Source: Gaiellales bacterium
GTDB lineage: Bacteria > Actinomycetota > Thermoleophilia > Gaiellales > F1-60-MAGs149
NCBI GenBank assembly: GCA_030831375.1
Contig: JAURLF010000183.1
Span: 1-9,729, forward strand
DNA: 9,729 bases
Direction: 5' to 3'
How positions within the stretch are numbered: the stretch's first letter is position 1; the number at the start of each line of letters is the position of its first letter. Below, piece after piece: positions 6,295 through 9,729 of the stretch. Under the pieces are notes generated by a model. It saw only the letters and a program-made list of their open reading frames with translations. It had not been told where the DNA came from and made no database searches. Both the position numbers and the translations under genes were made by a program.

Positions 6295-6534
6295 ATGAGC
6301 GATCACGACGACGTCATCCCACCCAGCCCCCAGCACCGCGAGGAGGAGGCCGTGCAGCATGTGCTGCGCGAGGTCCACGCCGGACGCCACCTCAGCGAGG
6401 TCCTGCGCGACTCGTACATCACGGAGCGCACCGACGACGGGGCGCACGACCATATCCTCGACCATCCCGAGGTCACGCAGGCCGTCGGCGACGACATCAT
6501 CGCCGAGCTGCGCCGCATGCTCGACGAGATCTGA
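6295..6534 (+). CDS. Small acidic histidine-rich protein, function unknown
   Basis: A 79-residue protein I do not recognise. It has 8 histidines (residues 4, 14, 22, 28, 32, 51, 53, 57), about one in ten, and is rich in Asp and Glu. It has no signal peptide, membrane segment or cysteine. A polar N-terminus (MSDHDDVIPPSPQHREEE) is followed by two likely helices, about 15-40 (EEEAVQHVLREVHAGRHLSE) and 59-79 (EVTQAVGDDIIAELRRMLDE), joined by a segment with HDHILDH at 51-57. The start is the only sensible ATG and sits 7 nt behind a -10 hexamer. It is divergent from mqnD and convergent with the ornithine-cyclodeaminase-like gene 36 bp downstream. Metal binding by the histidines is possible but speculative. 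That it is a real gene rests on the promoter pattern, normal codon bias and its fit between flanking genes. Confidence 0.75.
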   Translation: MSDHDDVIPPSPQHREEEAVQHVLREVHAGRHLSEVLRDSYITERTDDGAHDHILDHPEVTQAVGDDIIAELRRMLDEI

Positions 6535-6570
6535 TCCCCCGCTGCGACGCGCCCGCGGCTCGGCGCCGCC

Positions 6571-7455
6571 CTAGTGGCCTAGCGCCCGGCGCGCCAGCGC
6601 GAGCACCATGGGCGCTGCGTCGATCAGCTTGACCACGACGAGGTCGTCGTCGGCGACGCGCGCGTCCGCCTCGCCGGCCAGGACGGCGCCGAGCGGCGTC
6701 ACCTCCTGCCAGTCGAGGTGGCCCTCGGCGACGCAGTCGCGCAGGTCGTCGGCGAGGGCGCGGGCGATCCGCGGCGCGTCGCACGCCACGAAGGAGGCCT
6801 CGGCGATCAGCCGGTAGTCGAGCTCGCGCCGGCCGGGGCGGTCAGCGCCCGCCGCGATCACGGATGCGCCCTCGGCGACCCAGTCGGCGCGCAGCACCGG
6901 GTCGCGCGCGTTGGTGGCCGCGATCACGAGATCGGCGTCGCGCACGGCCGATTGGGCGTCGGCGCGGGATTCGCCATGATCGGCCGCGGCCGCGAGGGCC
7001 GCGGCGTCGGGATCGTGGATGCGGACTCCCCCCACCTCGACCGCCGCGTGCACGGCCTCGAGGCACAGCAGCCCGAGCGGCCCCGCGCCGAGGAGCGCCA
7101 CGCGCACCGGACCGGGCCGGGTGATCCGGGCGGCCGCGAGCCCGGCCGCGGCCGCCGCCGCCCGCCGTGCCGCATCGTCGGCGGGGAACGCGCACACGAC
7201 GGCGCCCTCGGGGTCGATCAGGGTGCAGCTGCGCGACGCGCTGCGCCGACCTCCCGCCGTCACGAGCACAGCGCGCCAGCCGTCCGGGTCGACGGCGGTC
7301 ACCACCCCCGTCCAGGCGTCACCGCGCAGGACGCGCTGCGGGACCGGCGGATCGTCGAACGGATCCACCGGTCGCACCAGGGCCTCGGCCGCCAGCTCGC
7401 GCACGAGCGGCGCCTTCAGCCGGGCGATCGCCTTGGCCGCGTCGCGCACGGCCAT
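6571..7455 (-). CDS. Divergent ornithine cyclodeaminase/mu-crystallin family protein
   Basis: Predicted cytoplasmic NAD(P)-binding protein of 294 residues; family members deaminate ornithine, reduce ketimines or make opine-like compounds. The Rossmann part is clear: GAGPLG at 123-128 after a beta strand, an acidic residue at D148 ending the second strand, VIAATNARDPVLRADW (177-192) and GADRPGRRELD (203-213), where D205 matches the catalytic aspartate of bacterial ornithine cyclodeaminase. The N-terminal substrate part is short and altered: I find no conserved substrate lysine, and the usual RTAA motif reads RRAA (97-100). The typical C-terminal GxAxQD stretch is replaced by KLIDAAPMVLALA (276-288). 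Family length is usually 310-350. The substrate cannot be named, and loss of the classical reaction is likely. It begins 1 nt after the preceding gene's stop, so it is probably translationally coupled to it. Confidence 0.75.
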   Translation of the reverse strand: MAVRDAAKAIARLKAPLVRELAAEALVRPVDPFDDPPVPQRVLRGDAWTGVVTAVDPDGWRAVLVTAGGRRSASRSCTLIDPEGAVVCAFPADDAARRAAAAAAGLAAARITRPGPVRVALLGAGPLGLLCLEAVHAAVEVGGVRIHDPDAAALAAAADHGESRADAQSAVRDADLVIAATNARDPVLRADWVAEGASVIAAGADRPGRRELDYRLIAEASFVACDAPRIARALADDLRDCVAEGHLDWQEVTPLGAVLAGEADARVADDDLVVVKLIDAAPMVLALARRALGH

Positions 7456-7456
7456 C

Positions 7457-7855
7457 TCAGCCGAGGGCGCGGTGCAGGACGACGACGGCGAGCGCCTCGA
7501 GTGCGGCGCGCTCGTCGAGGGCGAGCTCGGCCACGGCGGCGGCCACCAGCGGGCAGTCGGCGGGGACCTCGTCGCGCAGGGCGATCAGCGCGGCCGCGAG
7601 CGGCGCCCCGTAGCCGTCGGCGGCGAGATCGGCTGCGGTCTCGAGCGCGGCACGCGACCCGAGCCCCGACGACTCCGCCGGGTTGCCCTCGGCGGCCGCG
7701 AGCAGGAGGCCGCGCCGGGCCGCCGCGTTGAGCTCGTCCTCGTCGAGGTCGAGCACGTCGGCGACGCGGTCGACGAGGACGGGCGCGGCCGCGCGCATGC
7801 GCTCCTGCGGCTCGAGGCCGGCGAGGGCCTCCTCGATGGCGGTCGCGTCGTCCAC
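7457..7855 (-). CDS. Conserved-looking hypothetical protein, 132 residues, helical and acidic
   Basis: I do not recognise this protein. It is alanine- and leucine-rich, probably all-helical, with an acidic stretch DVLDLDEDEL at 33-42, then NAAARRGLLLAAAEG (43-57), one cysteine (C101 in PADCPLV), and a hydrophobic C-terminus (ALAVVVLHRALG). No signal peptide is apparent. The C-terminal run is too short and mixed for a confident membrane helix. The start is GTG at 7855, supported by a TACGCT hexamer 6 nt upstream and no Shine-Dalgarno sequence. It lies 23 nt after the response regulator and 1 nt before the cyclodeaminase-like gene, so the two downstream genes probably form a unit and may share a function. 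No function is proposed. Confidence 0.7.
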   Translation of the reverse strand: MDDATAIEEALAGLEPQERMRAAAPVLVDRVADVLDLDEDELNAAARRGLLLAAAEGNPAESSGLGSRAALETAADLAADGYGAPLAAALIALRDEVPADCPLVAAAVAELALDERAALEALAVVVLHRALG

Positions 7856-7861
7856 GGGCGG

Positions 7862-7867
7862 AGCGTA
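7862..7867 (-). promoter_or_regulatory. Predicted -10 element of the 132-residue gene, leaderless arrangement
   Basis: TACGCT on the minus strand, identical to the hexamer before the histidine-rich gene, is followed by 6 nt (CCGCCC) and GTG 7855. It lies in the 23-bp gap after the response regulator. It would allow the 132-residue and cyclodeaminase-like genes to be transcribed apart from the sensor/regulator pair. No -35 is evident. Confidence 0.45.
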
Positions 7868-7878
7868 GCCGGGGCGCG

Positions 7879-8610
7879 TCAGCGCAGGCCGAGGGCCTGG
7901 CGCAGCGCACGCGTTTGGCGGCGCGCCACCTCGATGGCGGTGCCGTCGCGGTCGGCGAGCCGCACGCGGACGCGCCCCTCGCCGAGCGGCTCGACCTGGG
8001 CGACGAGCGCGAGGTTGACGATCTGCGAGCGGTGCACGCGCAGGAACCCGGCCGGCAGCAGGTCCTCGAGGGCGCGCAGGGACCGCGGCGACTGGAGGAC
8101 CCGCCCGTCGGCGAGCCCGATCCGCGAGCGGTCGCGGTCGGCCTCCGCGTACGCGATCACGACGGGGTCGACGAGCTCCGTCGCCCCGTCGGCGGCGGCG
8201 ACCGGCACGCGCGCCTGCGTCGCCGCGCCCGGAGCGGTGCCGGCGCGGATCGCGGCGACGCGCCGGACCGCCGTCACGAGCCGGTCCTCGCGGACCGGCT
8301 TGAGCACGTAGTCGACGGCCTCGACGGCGAAGGCCTGGATCGCACGGTCGTCGTGCGCGGTCACGAACACGACGCTGGGCCGGTTCGGCAGGTCGGCCAG
8401 CCGACGCGCCGTCTCGATCCCGCCGGCGTCGCCCGGCATGCTGATGTCGAGGAAGACGACGTCGTAGGCCATCCGCTCGGCGAGGGTCAGCGCCTCGCGC
8501 GCGGAGGCGGCCTCGCCCGCGACCTCCACGCCGTCGATGCCGCCGAGCAGGTGCCGCAGCTCGGAGCGGGCGGGCGCCTCGTCGTCGACGATCAGGGCGA
8601 GCAGCGTCAC
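7879..8610 (-). CDS. LytTR-family response regulator
   Basis: Cytoplasmic DNA-binding response regulator of 243 residues. The receiver domain covers about 1-115: acidic pocket D9/D10 in VDDEAPA, phospho-acceptor D55 in VFLDISMPG, switch threonine T85 in VTAHDD, and K104 in LKPV. After a linker, a LytTR DNA-binding domain covers about 146-243, with the hallmark FLRVHRSQIVNL. LytTR proteins bind direct repeats upstream of targets and often control transport, wall or carbon-starvation genes. The start is GTG at 8610, overlapping the kinase stop by 4 nt (GTGA), so it is co-translated with its cognate sensor. Relatives include LytR, AlgR and the pyruvate-responsive BtsR (YehT). The family call is certain; the regulon is unknown. 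Confidence 0.95.
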   Translation of the reverse strand: MTLLALIVDDEAPARSELRHLLGGIDGVEVAGEAASAREALTLAERMAYDVVFLDISMPGDAGGIETARRLADLPNRPSVVFVTAHDDRAIQAFAVEAVDYVLKPVREDRLVTAVRRVAAIRAGTAPGAATQARVPVAAADGATELVDPVVIAYAEADRDRSRIGLADGRVLQSPRSLRALEDLLPAGFLRVHRSQIVNLALVAQVEPLGEGRVRVRLADRDGTAIEVARRQTRALRQALGLR

Positions 8611-9729
8611 GCGGCGGCCTGCCGCGCGTCGACGGGCGGCCGCTCCGGCACGAGCACGCTGACGTACGTCCCGAACAGGGGCGACGAGGCGATTCGCAGA
8701 CGGCCCTGCTCGCCGTAATGGGCCTGGATGCGGCGGTGCACGGACGCCAGCCCGAGGCCGCCTGCGCCCGAGCCGTAGCCCGGCTCGAGCACGCGCTCGG
8801 CGTCCTCGCGGGAGATGCCGCGCCCGTTGTCGCGGACGGTCACCCGCAGGCGCCCGAAGCGCACGTCGGCGCGGATCACGACGCGCAGCGGCTCGTCCGT
8901 CTTGCCGTGCTTGATCGCGTTCTCGACGAGCGGCTGCACGAGGAACGGCGGCACCATCACGTCACTGGCCGCGGGCCCGATGCGGCGCTCGACGACGAGG
9001 TCGTGGCCGAAGCGCGCCTGCTCCAGATCGAGGTAGGCCTCGACGTGCGCCATTTCCTCCGCGAACGTCACGAAGGCGGCAGGCTCGCGCAGCGTCGAAC
9101 GGCAGTACTCGGCGAACGTGATCACGAGCCGGCGCGCCTCGTCGGGCTGCGTGCGGATGAACGCGGCGATGGTGTTGAGCGCGTTGAACAGGAAGTGGGG
9201 CTCGATCTGCGCCTGCAGCGCGGCGAGTTCCGCCGACGCGCTGGCCCGCGCGTGCACCTCGACCTCGCCGGCGGCGAGCGCCGTGGACACGAGCCCGCAC
9301 AGGGACTCGACGACCGCGACGTCGCGGTCGGATACCTCGAGCGCGCCCTCGGAGAACGCGATCACCGCGCCCAGCACGCGGCCGCGCACGACGAGCGGTC
9401 CGACGACGGCGGAGCGCAGCGGGCAGTCCGAGTCGCAGCCGTGCCGCCAGCCGACGGGCAGGCGCGCCACGCGCGCCTCGTCCATCGCGAGCACCGCGCC
9501 GGGCGGCGACTCCGTGCCGGCTCCGTGATGATCGGCGGCGAGGCCCACGTGGGCCAAGACCCGCGTGCGATCCGACACGGCGACGGCGGCGAAGCCGAGC
9601 CGCTCTCGCGCCTCGCGGGCGAGCAGGTGGGCGGCGGCGGGCGTGAGCCCGTCGTGGAGGATGGGCGCGGTGATCGCGGCGACTTCGAGGATGCCGGCGG
9701 CGCGGCCGCCGCCGAGCAGCTCATCGGCC
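8607..9729 (-). CDS. LytS-type sensor histidine kinase with GAF domain, N-terminus outside the window
   Basis: Senses a signal and phosphorylates the LytTR regulator encoded just downstream. The frame is open from the window edge to the TGA at 8607-8609, giving 373 visible residues. A GTG at 9578 lies inside the GAF domain and is not the real start. The GAF-like domain runs from the edge to about 9290 and contains GFAAVAVSDRTRVLAHVG and HGCDSDCPLRSAVVGPL. The His_kinase domain follows: QAQIEPHFLFNALNTI with the phosphorylated His at 9195-9197. The ATPase has its N box PLVENAIKHG (about 8908-8937) and its G boxes DNGRGIS (about 8811-8831) and GAGGLGLASVHRRI. No membrane segment is in the visible part; one could lie beyond the edge. 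It overlaps the regulator gene by 4 nt. Confidence 0.93.
   Translation of the reverse strand, partial: ADELLGGGRAAGILEVAAITAPILHDGLTPAAAHLLAREARERLGFAAVAVSDRTRVLAHVGLAADHHGAGTESPPGAVLAMDEARVARLPVGWRHGCDSDCPLRSAVVGPLVVRGRVLGAVIAFSEGALEVSDRDVAVVESLCGLVSTALAAGEVEVHARASASAELAALQAQIEPHFLFNALNTIAAFIRTQPDEARRLVITFAEYCRSTLREPAAFVTFAEEMAHVEAYLDLEQARFGHDLVVERRIGPAASDVMVPPFLVQPLVENAIKHGKTDEPLRVVIRADVRFGRLRVTVRDNGRGISREDAERVLEPGYGSGAGGLGLASVHRRIQAHYGEQGRLRIASSPLFGTYVSVLVPERPPVDARQAAA

Noticed and set aside
6535..6570. Possible bidirectional terminator between the histidine-rich gene and the cyclodeaminase-like gene
   Set aside because: The 36-bp gap is GC-rich and has a small GGCGCC self-complement, but no stable stem with a T-run on either strand, so I do not call a terminator.
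7019..8311. A 430-residue plus-strand frame across the cyclodeaminase-like, 132-residue and regulator genes
   Set aside because: Antisense to three minus-strand genes with tight coupling. The product is Arg/Ser/Ala low complexity.

Overview
The window is very GC-rich DNA with tightly packed bacterial genes and a strong G/C third-position bias. That bias is why long spurious ORFs run antisense to most real genes. The gene content (futalosine-route menaquinone gene mqnD, a secreted LytM-type peptidase, a LytS/LytTR two-component pair, many GTG starts and apparent leaderless starts) fits a high-GC actinobacterium. A Thermoleophilia/Solirubrobacterales-like lineage is my best guess, but this is inference from gene style and not a sequence match. 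I recognise no rRNA, tRNA, CRISPR array, insertion sequence, phage gene or attachment site. It looks like core chromosome.

Layout. (1) 1-1303, minus: the N-terminal two thirds of an acetyl-CoA synthetase (acs), cut by the window edge. (2) 1304-1448: a divergent promoter region. (3) 1449-5397, plus: a secreted M23 (LytM) metallopeptidase with an unusual N-terminal domain; then rlmN (23S rRNA/tRNA adenine-C2 methyltransferase), overlapped by 4 nt by a 285-aa protein that looks like a reduced FAD-linked oxidase of the alkyl-DHAP-synthase type; then an SRPBCC-fold protein. (4) 5398-6225, minus: mqnD, convergent with the SRPBCC gene. The two stop codons touch inside a 14-bp perfect palindrome. (5) 6226-6294: a compact divergent promoter region. 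(6) 6295-6534, plus: a small acidic, histidine-rich protein of unknown function. (7) 6571-9729, minus: a co-directional block, in transcription order a LytS-type sensor kinase (N-terminus outside the window), its LytTR response regulator (4-nt overlap), a 132-aa protein of unknown function, and a divergent ornithine cyclodeaminase/mu-crystallin-fold protein (1-nt gap).

How the genes work together. acs makes acetyl-CoA from acetate. mqnD works in menaquinone synthesis. rlmN modifies the ribosome and tRNA. The M23 protein acts on or beyond the cell wall. The kinase/regulator pair is a complete input-output module. Related LytS/LytTR pairs are known to control pyruvate or acetate uptake, which makes acs 7 kb away a possible but unproven target.

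The most general observation is in the start regions. Four genes have a TANNNT -10 hexamer ending 6-7 nt before the start codon, with no Shine-Dalgarno sequence. Two others (acs, mqnD) have the same type of -10 about 30 nt upstream together with a clear Shine-Dalgarno. This suggests two distinct translation-initiation modes side by side and helps choose starts. The most unusual proteins are the reduced FAD-oxidase-like protein behind rlmN, the two-domain M23 protein, and the ornithine-cyclodeaminase-like protein with altered substrate-site motifs. I found no convincing new defence or mobile system.
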